Positions 20,980 to 31,067 of a stretch of 64,000 bases of DNA are shown piece after piece (position 1 is the first letter of the stretch; each line of letters begins with the position of its first letter). Source of the stretch: an uncultured Clostridiaceae bacterium. GTDB lineage: Bacteria; Bacillota; Clostridia; TANB77; CAG-508. Where the stretch lies: positions 131,795-195,794 of the forward strand of contig CANSJQ010000002.1 in NCBI GenBank assembly GCA_947647275.1. The letters run 5' to 3'. The notes under the pieces are model-generated. The model was not told the origin of the DNA and made no database searches. It saw only the letters and a program-made list of their open reading frames with translations. Position numbers and translations under genes: made by a program.

Positions 20980-21540
20980 CTAATACCATTTTAATATCTC
21001 CTCTAATTTCTTTCTTGGTCTTTGTTTAGGATGTTCATCTGCATACCCTACTGCAATTGCTGAAATTAGTTCCATATTTTCATAACCTACTAATTTAGCT
21101 ATTTCTTTTTGACTATATGTTGTATCTCTTATCCAAAGTGAACCTAATCCTAAGTCTGTTGCTCTTAAACATATATGTTCTATTGCTGCCCCTACCCCAA
21201 GTGCATCCCCTACAGTCCAGTTTTCATTGTATTGTTTAAAAACTAATATGAGTATAGGTGCCTCTTTTATTGTTTTTGCAGTTTCTTTTACACTACTATT
21301 TGCTCCAAGTAATTTTTTCTCTAAAATAACATTTTGTCCTTTTTGCTTTTCTAGCATTATATTTGCAATTTCATTTTTTGTAATATCTTTTACTATTAAG
21401 AATTCCCACGGTTGCCTATTTTTAGCAGATGGCGCTAGCCTTGCACATTCTATTAAATCTTGTATTACTTCATTTTGTACTTCTTCACATTTATATTTTC
21501 TAATACTTCTTCTATTTTTTATTACTTCTTTTAATTCCAT
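20980..21540 (-). CDS. Nitroreductase family protein
   Basis: IKNRRSIRKYKCEEV...ARLAPSAKNRQPWEFLIV. Confidence 0.9.
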   Translation of the reverse strand: MELKEVIKNRRSIRKYKCEEVQNEVIQDLIECARLAPSAKNRQPWEFLIVKDITKNEIANIMLEKQKGQNVILEKKLLGANSSVKETAKTIKEAPILILVFKQYNENWTVGDALGVGAAIEHICLRATDLGLGSLWIRDTTYSQKEIAKLVGYENMELISAIAVGYADEHPKQRPRKKLEEILKWY

Positions 21541-21549
21541 TTTATACTC

Positions 21550-22239
21550 CTATTTTTCCTTACAGCATTCTATAAACTTAATAAATATATTTCTCATATT
21601 TTTATCACTTTTATATAAACTCTCTGGATGAAATCTTACCCCCATATAAAATTTTTTATTCTTTGCTTCAATAACATCTGGATATCCATCTTCACAAAAT
21701 GCTACTTTATCTAGCATTGGGCAATTTTCTATCGTTCTTCTATGTATTGAATTTACCATTATTTTATTCTTATTTACTATTTTGTAAAATTTTGATTCTT
21801 CATTTATTTTTATACTATGAACATATTCATAAAATGATTTGTTGTGCTTTTCTGGATTACTAATTTTATAAGTAGTTCCCCCTAACGCTCTAGCAACATT
21901 ATTTTGACCTGCACATATCCCTAATATTGGTATGTCATTGTCATAACAGTACTTTGCAACTATACTTTCATAATTCTCTGTTTCAAGGCCTCCTTGTAAT
22001 ATTATCCCATCACACAATTCTATTTGAGTTATTAAATTCTCTCTTTCTTCCTTTAATAAGTTATTTTTCCATCCATCACCAGCATAATTTATTTTCTCTT
22101 CTGTTGGTAGTATTCCAATAGCTATTCCTCCATTGTCAAATACTGCTTGTTTTAAATCATCACTTATAAATGTATATGTGCTTTGTTTCTCATATGTTTC
22201 ATGATGTTTTGATACTATTCCTATAATAGTTTTTTTCAT
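21550..22239 (-). CDS. Gamma-glutamyl-GABA hydrolase family (class I glutamine amidotransferase)
   Basis: DGIILQGGLE..., PILGICAGQNNVARALGG, GVRFHPESLYKSDKNM. Confidence 0.85.
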   Translation of the reverse strand: MKKTIIGIVSKHHETYEKQSTYTFISDDLKQAVFDNGGIAIGILPTEEKINYAGDGWKNNLLKEERENLITQIELCDGIILQGGLETENYESIVAKYCYDNDIPILGICAGQNNVARALGGTTYKISNPEKHNKSFYEYVHSIKINEESKFYKIVNKNKIMVNSIHRRTIENCPMLDKVAFCEDGYPDVIEAKNKKFYMGVRFHPESLYKSDKNMRNIFIKFIECCKEK

Positions 22240-22331
22240 ATTATCTCTATCTCCCTATATTAAATTACTATATTTCATTTATTTTATCAATAAATGAAAT
22301 AAAAGATAAACAAATTCTGTATCAGTTTTGT

Positions 22332-23129
22332 TTATCTTTTTAATTTTATATATAAATAACAATTATCTTTAGTATATAATTCAAAATTAAATTCATAGTC
22401 TATATCATAATTGGTGGATTGTAACCATTGTGAATATATCATTTTTTCTTTTTTAACTATATCCTTTTGCTCTCTTGAATTGACACTAAATATTGCATAT
22501 TTTCCTGATGGAATTATTAACTCTATTGTATTTTCATATTCTTCTTCACTTCCAACATAATATAAGTATTCATTTTCTTTACAAATAGATATTCCATACA
22601 TTCCATTTTCATTAAATTTTTTGTATAATCCATTATCCTCAGCATCTGAGTATAATTTTCTTATATTATATAGTAAATCATCATGAGTTTTAGCACATGT
22701 TTGTATACAATATAATTTTATTTGATTAATTTCTTTTATTTCATATTTTAATTCTTCACATACATTATTATTACTATTAAAAGTAATTATTGGAAATTGT
22801 TTGTATTCCATTATTGTTGTTTTACATTCACTTGGAGTCATACCAAACATTGCTTTAAATGCTCTAGCAAATGAAATTTGCGAATCATATTTGTATTTAA
22901 TTGCTAAATCTATAATTTTTACATCTGTTGTTTTTAATTCTTCAAAAGCTTTACTTAGCCTTCTTTTCCTAATATATTCTGATAACGATATATTTGTTAG
23001 AAATATAAATATTCTTTGCAGTGCATATTCTGAAACTCCTACTATTTGAGCTAATTTTTTATATTCTATATTTTCAGTTAAATTTTCTTCTATATATTTA
23101 ATCATATTATTTAAATATTCAAAGTTCAT
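22332..23129 (-). CDS. AraC-family regulator with GyrI-like effector domain
   Basis: Tandem HTH N-terminus (YALQRIFIFLTNISLSEYIRKRRLSKA...; SQISFARAFKAMFGMTPSE). Confidence 0.85.
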   Translation of the reverse strand: MNFEYLNNMIKYIEENLTENIEYKKLAQIVGVSEYALQRIFIFLTNISLSEYIRKRRLSKAFEELKTTDVKIIDLAIKYKYDSQISFARAFKAMFGMTPSECKTTIMEYKQFPIITFNSNNNVCEELKYEIKEINQIKLYCIQTCAKTHDDLLYNIRKLYSDAEDNGLYKKFNENGMYGISICKENEYLYYVGSEEEYENTIELIIPSGKYAIFSVNSREQKDIVKKEKMIYSQWLQSTNYDIDYEFNFELYTKDNCYLYIKLKR

Positions 23130-23348
23130 AATAATTTCTCCTATATTTATACCTTTATAATATCATAATATATTATTTTTCACAAGTTATTTTTATTGCA
23201 TTATATTTGTTAAATAATTATACTTAATTTTAAAAATTCTAACTTCCAACTTCTAACTTTCAACTTCCGTTCAAAATTTACGTCAATTGTATTGTAAAAC
23301 TATTTCTTTTATTGTATAATTTTATTAAATTGTAAAGGAGATTATAGA

Positions 23349-24143
23349 ATGGATAGAATTGCAATTATTTCTGATGTACATGGTAATTTGACAGCTTTAA
23401 ATGCTGTTCTTAAAGATATTGATTCAAAAGGTATTAGTAAAATCTATTGTTTAGGCGATAGTGTTATTAAGTGTGCAAATCCAGATAAAGTAATTGATGT
23501 ATTAAGAAGTAGATGTGAAGTTATCTTAAAAGGCAATTGTGATGAAGCTATTTGCAAACCTAATGTACAATATGGAAGGTTTTGGAGTAGAGATATTATT
23601 GGCGAGGAAAGAGCAAACTTTATATATAATTGCCCTATTAGCTTTGAATTTTATATGAGTGGCCATTTAATTAGGCTTTTTCATGCTTCTCCTTTTAGTT
23701 TAGAACATGTTTTTAACCCTATGTATGGAAATAGTGATACAAGGTATAATAACTTAGTTATTAATAACCCTGAAGATCTATTTAAAAATACTGATTTTTT
23801 AGGTAAAACTACAAATGATCCTATTCCTGATGTTGTGGGTTATGGGCATTTACATACTCCTAATTTATTCCGTTTTAAGAATAAAACTATTTTCAATGTT
23901 GGAAGTGTTGGAGTTCCTATTGAAATGATGAATGATAAGGAAGATGATGAAACTAATAAATTTTCTACTATGGCTTCATACGCATATTTAGAGGGAAATT
24001 TTGATTCTAAAAAATTGGAGACTTTTAATATTACTTTGGTTAGAGTTCCTTACTCAATTGATACTGAAATCAAGGCTTTAGAGGCTTCTAATATGCCTAA
24101 TAAGGAAATGATTATTAAAAGTTTGAGGACGGCTATTCACTAA
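23349..24143 (+). CDS. YfcE/MJ0936-like metallophosphoesterase
   Basis: IAIISDVHGNLTALNAVL, YCLGDSV, LKGNCDEA, VVGYGHLHTP. Confidence 0.88.
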   Translation: MDRIAIISDVHGNLTALNAVLKDIDSKGISKIYCLGDSVIKCANPDKVIDVLRSRCEVILKGNCDEAICKPNVQYGRFWSRDIIGEERANFIYNCPISFEFYMSGHLIRLFHASPFSLEHVFNPMYGNSDTRYNNLVINNPEDLFKNTDFLGKTTNDPIPDVVGYGHLHTPNLFRFKNKTIFNVGSVGVPIEMMNDKEDDETNKFSTMASYAYLEGNFDSKKLETFNITLVRVPYSIDTEIKALEASNMPNKEMIIKSLRTAIH

Positions 24144-24401
24144 AATATACTTTTATGTATATTATAAAGTAGGAAAATGTATGTAGGGAATTATTACATT
24201 ATAAAACAACCTGCAAATCAATTTTAGCTATGTAATAAAAATGTACTTCACTACATGTTGTACCATACATATTAATTTATAAAAAAATATATAGATATTA
24301 TTGTTTATTAAATTGCCTACAAAATACGTTTATTCCTATAAAACAAACAAGATATTAATTAATCTCTTGTATTATTATTAATAAAGGGTGTTAATTATTT
24401 T

Positions 24402-25640
24402 ATGGATAATTTTCTGAAAGCGAAAGAGATTTTAAAAAAATATAATCAAGAACATTTATTATCTTTTTATGATGAATTAGATGATGAGCAAAAGGAGTTT
24501 TTAGTAAATCAAATTTTACGTATTAATTTTAAGCAAATTTTTGATTTATATGAAGCTTCTAAAACTGATGAGGTAATTCCCTGTAATTTGATAGAACCTT
24601 TGCCTTATTTTGATAAAGCTAGGCTAAATCATGATGAAAAAAATTTATACATGGCTTTAGGTGAAACTTGCATAAAGGAAAGTTCATTTGCAGTTGTTAC
24701 AATGGCTGGTGGGCAAGGTACAAGACTTGGTTATAAAGGTCCTAAAGGTACTTTTGAACTTGATATAGTTCCTAAAAAATCCTTATTTGAAATATTATGT
24801 GATAATTTAAAAAAAGCAAATGCAAAGTATAGTGTTACTATTCCTTGGTACATTATGACTAGTATTTATAATGATGAAGCTACTAAAAAATTTTTTGAGG
24901 ATAAAAACTTTTTTGGATATCCGAAAGATTCTATTAAATTTTTTACTCAATCACAGTTGCCTTTAATAGATACAACTGAAAATTTAATATTAGAGGAAAC
25001 TTATAAAATTAAAGAGGCCTCTAATGGTAATGGTGATGTTTTTGAAGCTTTAAAAAAACATGGAATGCTTCAAGATATGAAAAATAGAAATATTAAGTGG
25101 GTATTTTTTAGTGGTGTAGATAATGTTATTTTAGATATTGTTGATCCTATTTTAATAGGTTTAACTGTTAAAAATAATGCTCACATCTCTTCTAAGACTT
25201 TATTTAAAGAAGATGCAAATTCTCCAGATTGGATTTTTGCTAAAAGAAATGGTAAGCCTGCTATAATTAATAGCTCACATTTAAGTAATGATATGAAAAT
25301 AGCTAAAAATCAAAATGGATATGATTTATATAGAGAAATTAATATGCTTGCTCATCTATTTAGTATTGACTCTCTTGAACTTATTACTAACAAAAGCTTG
25401 CCTTATCATAGGGCATTTAAGAAAAATACTTTTGTAAATGATGAAGGAATGAAACAAATACCTGAAAAACCTAATACTTTTAAATTTGAAACATTTATAT
25501 TTGACGCTTTTTCATATTTTGATGATATGGTGCTTTTAAGAGTAAATAAAAAAGATGAATTTGCACCTATTAAAGATTTTAATGGACCACATAACCCAGA
25601 GGTTGCAAAAGACTTATATTTGAATAAATTAAAAAAATAA
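24402..25640 (+). CDS. UTP--glucose-1-phosphate / UDP-GlcNAc pyrophosphorylase family
   Basis: VVTMAGGQGTRLGYKGPKGTFEL. Confidence 0.9.
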   Translation: MDNFLKAKEILKKYNQEHLLSFYDELDDEQKEFLVNQILRINFKQIFDLYEASKTDEVIPCNLIEPLPYFDKARLNHDEKNLYMALGETCIKESSFAVVTMAGGQGTRLGYKGPKGTFELDIVPKKSLFEILCDNLKKANAKYSVTIPWYIMTSIYNDEATKKFFEDKNFFGYPKDSIKFFTQSQLPLIDTTENLILEETYKIKEASNGNGDVFEALKKHGMLQDMKNRNIKWVFFSGVDNVILDIVDPILIGLTVKNNAHISSKTLFKEDANSPDWIFAKRNGKPAIINSSHLSNDMKIAKNQNGYDLYREINMLAHLFSIDSLELITNKSLPYHRAFKKNTFVNDEGMKQIPEKPNTFKFETFIFDAFSYFDDMVLLRVNKKDEFAPIKDFNGPHNPEVAKDLYLNKLKK

Positions 25641-25670
25641 AAAATCGGTGTTAAACCGATTTTTTATTTT
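25640..25670 (+). terminator. Rho-independent terminator
   Basis: aaaaaATCGGTgttaaACCGATttttta. Confidence 0.7.
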
Positions 25671-25830
25671 TTTATAATGTAATATGAAATTAATATATCT
25701 GATTATTTAAATATTTAATTTGACATTTTATGTAAAATATTTTATAATAGTAATAGATTATATGCTAAATGCATTATCTGTGCAATACTCGTGTTTACAG
25801 TAACTATTAATCATTTTAAGAAAAAAATTT

Positions 25831-26223
25831 TTGGAGGTAAAATTAATGGCAAAGATTGTACGTTATAATGGTGGAAAGGAAAGTTACTATAGTTGCTCTG
25901 ACCCTGCTAATTTGGTTTGGGGTAAAGATTATGAAGTAGTACATGAAAGAAAGCGGGCTTTTCAGACCGACTACATTCTCAAAGGAGTAACTGGTACTTT
26001 TAACTCCTGCTGGTTTAATGAAATCACATCCACATTTATGGCTATCTCCAAGTCAGTTCCAGTTGTTGGAAAAAGATGTGCATGTGCTAGGTTAGAGTTG
26101 ATTGACAATCAGATTAATTTAAATGAATGTCTTACCAGTCAGGTAAAAGAAGTACAGAATATTGGTAATAATATTTACAAAGTAACAACCAATAATACTG
26201 TTTATGTCGTTCAGGTTATATAG
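25831..26223 (+). CDS. Hypothetical protein (accessory)
   Basis: Start ATGGCAAAGATT at 25846 after ggaggt; one triplet-read CGG (HERKRAFQ). Confidence 0.6.
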   Translation: MEVKLMAKIVRYNGGKESYYSCSDPANLVWGKDYEVVHERKRAFQTDYILKGVTGTFNSCWFNEITSTFMAISKSVPVVGKRCACARLELIDNQINLNECLTSQVKEVQNIGNNIYKVTTNNTVYVVQVI

Positions 26224-26289
26224 CCTTTTTCACTGAAGAACTTCTACTTTGTGGAAGTTCTTCTTTCTATAAGATTATTTAGCGGATTT

Positions 26290-26646
26290 TTATTCAATTG
26301 CCTTTTTTATATAATTTATATATGACCTGTTTTTACTTAAATATATTTCTATAACATCTAATCTTATAAAATTATCTTGTAAATTTCTTGAATATAAATA
26401 ATATTCTACTGCTTTTAAAAAGTGCTTTTTCTTTGTATCATTTACTGCTTCTGATGCTAATCCGTATTTTTTATTTCTTCTTGTCTTTACTTCTATAAAT
26501 ACTATTTCATCTTTATCTAAGGCAATTATATCTATTTCCCCTTGCCTACACTCAAAGTTTCTTTCTATTACATTATATCCTATACTTTCTAAGTACTTTG
26601 TTGCTATATCTTCGCCTTCTTTTCCAGTTTCTTGCTTATAATACAT
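26290..26646 (-). CDS. yraN: YraN family (UPF0102) endonuclease-like protein
   Basis: GEDIATKYLESIGYNVIERNFECRQGEIDIIALDKDEIVFIEVKTR. Confidence 0.9.
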   Translation of the reverse strand: MYYKQETGKEGEDIATKYLESIGYNVIERNFECRQGEIDIIALDKDEIVFIEVKTRRNKKYGLASEAVNDTKKKHFLKAVEYYLYSRNLQDNFIRLDVIEIYLSKNRSYINYIKKAIE

Positions 26647-26647
26647 T

Positions 26648-27554
26648 TTAGTTCTCCTTAATTTTTATTATATTTCCTGGAAGTATTTCTATAAGTCCTT
26701 CTATTTCCATCATTGTAAGTTTCATATTTACTTCTGAAATATTTATATTTAGTGTTCTTGTTATTTCGTCAATATTCATTGGTGTTTCTGAAAGTAATTC
26801 ATAAATTTTCCTATATTCATTTTTCACTTTTATTTTTTTATTATTTTTTCTTTCTTTTTTATTTTGTATTTGTTTTTTATTTTCTTTTACTTGTACTTTT
26901 TCTACTCCTAACTCAATTAATATTTCATTTACATCTGTTAATATATGTGCACCTTTTTTTATTAATTTATTTGTTCCTTTTCCTGTTTTGTCATCTATTC
27001 TACCTGGCACACAATATACTTTTTTACCTTGTATAGTAGAATGCCTTGCTGTAACTGAGCTACCGCTTCTACTCTTTGCTTCTATTACTATTGTGCTATC
27101 TGCCAACCCTGCAATTATTCTATTTCTTATTGGGAAATTTGATAAATTTACTTCTGTATTTGGAGGATATTCGCTAATAATAGCTCCACCATTTTTAATT
27201 ATTTCATTTAATAAATTTATATTTTCTTCTGGATATATATGTTTAAACCCAGAACCTAAAACAGCTATTGTTTTTCCTTCTTCTAACATAGAATTTTTAT
27301 GGCATACTGTATCTATTCCCTTTGCTAAACCGGCTTACTATTGTAATACCTGACTGGGATAACGCCTTTGCAAAATTTGAAGCATAATATTCTCCATATG
27401 GTGTACTATCTCGTGACCCTACCATTGCTATGCATTTATTATTTAATAACTTTACATTTCCCATTACATATAATTTTTGCGGGCATTTTTGTATTTTAAA
27501 TAAGTTTTGTGGGAAGTTTTTATCATTTTTATCAATTTCATAAATTTTGTTCAT
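26648..27554 (-). CDS. dprA: DNA-processing protein DprA, one +1 frame break at in-frame CGG (27330-27332)
   Basis: ORFs 27297..27554 and 26648..27289 join at AGC-CGGT-TTA, giving GITIVSGLAKGIDTVCHKNSMLEEGKTIAVLGSGFKHIYPEEN. Confidence 0.92.
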
Positions 27555-27575
27555 ATTACCTCCTTTTCGTGCATG

Positions 27576-29113
27576 CTACTTCCAGTATTTTTTGTCTAAG
27601 TTTCTATATTGTATTGCTTCTGAAATATGCTCCATACCTATATTTTCTTTGCCTTCTAGGTCTGCTATTGTCCTTGCTACTTTTAGTATTCTTCCATGTG
27701 CTCTTGCACTTAAACCTAAATTTTCAAACGCTTTTTGTAGTATTTTTTTGCTTTTACTATCTAGCTTGCAATACTCTTCTATTAATTTGGGGGTAAGTTG
27801 TGAATTTGAATATATTTCTAAATTTTTGTATCTTTCTAGTTGTATTTGCCTTGCTTTATTTACTCTTTGTTTTATTTGTTCAGATGTTTCTGATTCATTT
27901 GTATTTTGCAATTTTTCATATTTTACTGGAGTTACTTCTACTTGAATGTCTATTCTATCTAGTAAAGGACCACTTATTCTTCCCATATATTTTTGTATAC
28001 TTTGCGGTGAACAATTACATTCTTTATCTGGCGAACCATAAAAACCACAAGGGCATGGATTCATTGAGGCTACTAGCATAAAGTTACATGGATATGTTAG
28101 GCTTGCATTTACTCTACTTATGCTTACTATTCCATCTTCTATTGGTGCTCTCATTACTTCTAATGTACTTTTATTAAATTCTGGTAGTTCATCTAAAAAT
28201 AATACCCCATTATGTGCTAGGCTTATTTCTCCTGGTTTTGGTATTCTGCCTCCTCCTACTAATGAGCTTGGCGATATTGTGTGATGTGGCGCTCTAAAAG
28301 GTCTCGCTGTTATTAGTGGTGTTTGTTTTGTTAATACTCCAGCTATACTGTGTATTTTTGTTGTTTCTAAAGCTTCTTCAAAACTTAGGTCTGGCAAAAT
28401 TGATGGTATTCTCCTTGCCATCATGGTTTTCCCGAGAGCCGGGGTGCACCGAATAAGGATACAATTGTGCCCGACCTGCGGCTGCTATTTCTAAAGCTCT
28501 TTTTATATTCTGTTGTCCTTTTACTTCTGAAAAATTTAATAGATATTTATTCTGTTTTGAAAATAAATTTTTTATATCAGTTTTATATGTTGGAATTATA
28601 ACTTTTGAACTTAAATAATTTACTACTTGATTTAAACTTTCTGCACCTAGTACTTCTATTCCTTCTACTACAGAGGCCTCTTTTGCATTTTCTTTTGGTA
28701 CTACTATTGTTTCAATACCTAGCCTTTTTGCTTCAATACACATTGGCAGAACTCCATCTACCTTGTTTATTTTTCCATCAAGTGAAAGTTCTCCTATAAA
28801 TGCGATGTCTTCTAATTGCTTACTTTCTAAATATTCTGTACAATTTAATACTCCTATTGCAATTGGCAAGTCAAAAAATGACCCTTCTTTTTTTATATCT
28901 GCTGGTGCTAAATTTACTACTATTTTTCTACTTTGCAGTTCATAACCAGAATTTTTTATTGCTGTTTTTACTCTTTCTTTTGCCTCCCTTATACTAGTAT
29001 CAGGAAGCCCAACAATTTCAAAGCCGTGGCATACCACCTGAAACATCTACTTGCACAGAAATAAGATAGCCTTCTAAACCAAGTAGAGACATACTTTTTA
29101 CTATTGATAACAT
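27576..29113 (-). CDS. comM: ComM/YifB Mg-chelatase-like AAA+ ATPase, five CGGN frame breaks
   Basis: Start MLSIVKSMSLLGLEGYLISVQVDVSGGMP at 29113; CGGN at 29026, 28473, 28451, 28441 and 28434 each read as Gly give GGMPGFEIVGLPD and AAAGGHNCILIGAPGSGKTMMARR. Confidence 0.93.
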
Positions 29114-29438
29114 ATTATTTTTTCCTTTCATTTTTAGGTTTTTTTAACCTTGAATTAGGTTTTGATTTTTAATTTTTTTGAATTAATTTCTATCTTCTAA
29201 GGGAAATTATCCACGATAGTGGTGAGTTCCCTTAGAAGATAGTTATGAAAGAATTAGATTTTCTTAGCGAAGAATGAGCTTAGAAAATTTTATTCTTGTT
29301 TTTTATTATAATAGCATCATTTACATAATTTGTAAATAGTTTTTTTGAATTTTTTACATTTTATGTAATATATTATAGCTTTTCCTTTTTATCTTTGATA
29401 TAATACTTAAGTAAATTTATTTATAAGGAGGGCAAATT

Positions 29439-30116
29439 ATGATACAAGAAATTAGAAGACAAGTTTTTGAATTGCTAAATAATGATAACTCTGGACATAA
29501 TATGGATCATATAGATAGAGTTTTGACTCTATCATTAAAATTTGCAGAGCAAGAATGTGCAAATAAAGAAGTAGTTTCTTTAATTGCTTTATTACATGAT
29601 GTAGATGATTATAAACTATTTGGTATAGAAAATGCTGAAAACTTGACTAATGCCAAAAGAATTATGAATAATTGTAATATCGATTTTGAAATACAAAACT
29701 TAGTCTTATCTTCTTTAAAATGTATTGGCTACAGTAAATTGTTAAAAGGTCTTAGACCTCAAACACTTGAAGGTAAAATAGTATCAGATGCTGATATGTG
29801 TGATGCCTTAGGTGCTAATGGCATTATACGAGTATATACATATAGTATGAAAAACAAAGAACCGTTTTTTGATAAAAATATTTTTCCAATAGAAAACATG
29901 ACTGCTGATAAGTATACAAGTAAATGTGCTGATAGCAGTGTTTGTCATTTATTTGAGAAGATATTGAAGCTTAAAAATTTAATGTTAACTGTTTCTGGTA
30001 AAAAAGAAGCTGAGTCTAGACACCAAATTATTGTTGATTTCTTATATCATTTATTTGAAGAAGAAAATGCTCCAGAATGGACTGAATATTTGGATAATTA
30101 TTTAAAATTAAATTAA
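29439..30116 (+). CDS. HD-domain phosphohydrolase
   Basis: HNMDHIDRVLTLSLKFA...IALLHDVDDYK. Confidence 0.88.
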   Translation: MIQEIRRQVFELLNNDNSGHNMDHIDRVLTLSLKFAEQECANKEVVSLIALLHDVDDYKLFGIENAENLTNAKRIMNNCNIDFEIQNLVLSSLKCIGYSKLLKGLRPQTLEGKIVSDADMCDALGANGIIRVYTYSMKNKEPFFDKNIFPIENMTADKYTSKCADSSVCHLFEKILKLKNLMLTVSGKKEAESRHQIIVDFLYHLFEEENAPEWTEYLDNYLKLN

Positions 30117-30137
30117 ATTTGAAAAATATATTTATTT

Positions 30138-30180
30138 AAAATAGCGATAAAATTACATTTTGTAAATTTTATCGCTATTT
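30138..30180. terminator. Bidirectional terminator
   Basis: aaatagcgataaaattacattttgtaaattttatcgctattt. Confidence 0.7.
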
Positions 30181-30182
30181 TA

Positions 30183-30755
30183 TTATTTATTAACAACTTT
30201 TAGTATATCATAAACCTTATGAATTGGAAGCCCCATTACCGACCAGTAATTTCCATTTATTTTCTCAATAAATACTGAGAACTTTCCTTGTACTGCATAT
30301 GCTCCTGCTTTATCCATTGCTTCTCCAGTTGCTATCCAGTTTTTTATTTCTTCATCTGTCATGTTTTTAAAGTATACTTCTGTTATATCGTAATCTAAGT
30401 ATTCTTGGTATTTTCCGTTTCTTTCTACTAATATTGCTAAGCCTGTTATTACTTGGTGTTTGCTTCCATTTAATTCTTTTAGTATTCTAAATGCATCTTC
30501 TTCATTTTTTGGTTTTCCATATATTTTTCCATCTTTTATAACCATTGTGTCTGAGCCAATTACTATTCTATCTCCTATGGTTTCATCAAATACTATTTTT
30601 GCCTTTATGTATGATAGCCTTTTTGCTTGTTCTTCTATTGTAAGCCCTTCTTCTAATATTTCTTCTGCGTCACTTACTATTACTTCATATTTTAAGTTTA
30701 ACATGTCCATTATTTCTTTTCTTCTTGGTGATTTTGATGCTAGTATTATTTTCAT
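30183..30755 (-). CDS. maf: Maf family nucleoside triphosphate pyrophosphatase
   Basis: IILASKSPRRKEIMDML, VIGSDTMV, YAVQGKFSVFIEKINGNYWSVMGLPI. Confidence 0.93.
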   Translation of the reverse strand: MKIILASKSPRRKEIMDMLNLKYEVIVSDAEEILEEGLTIEEQAKRLSYIKAKIVFDETIGDRIVIGSDTMVIKDGKIYGKPKNEEDAFRILKELNGSKHQVITGLAILVERNGKYQEYLDYDITEVYFKNMTDEEIKNWIATGEAMDKAGAYAVQGKFSVFIEKINGNYWSVMGLPIHKVYDILKVVNK

Positions 30756-31012
30756 ATCTTTCTTCGTGATAAAACACGAATTTCCTCCTTTATTATTTAA
30801 TTTTTAATTCTATAATATAACCTTTTATATTTATATTATAACTTTTATATAATAATTTGTAAATTTTTTATTAAAATTTCACAAATATTTTTAAGTAATG
30901 TTTACTATTAAGTTAATCTTTGTTTTTCTTTATTTTGTAGATATCTAAGATTTTATAGTTTACTTTTAAGTAAAACAAGAACAGTTTAGTTATAAAAATA
31001 TGCCGAAAAGGA

Positions 31013-31040
31013 TTGACAGTTTACATATATGTGCTATAAT
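31013..31040 (+). promoter_or_regulatory. Sigma70-like promoter upstream of the DUF262 gene
   Basis: TTGACA-16 nt-TATAAT; spacer holds palindrome ACATATATGT. Confidence 0.6.
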
Positions 31041-31067
31041 CTAATAGATATTAGAAAGGAGTATAAA

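Noticed and set aside
1406-29113. Treating the five split genes as ordinary pseudogenes or random sequencing indels
   Set aside because: All nine breaks sit at in-frame CGG and follow one rescue rule with conserved Gly restored; random decay or error would also hit other motifs, other phases and intergenic DNA. Sequencing error cannot be fully excluded without reads.
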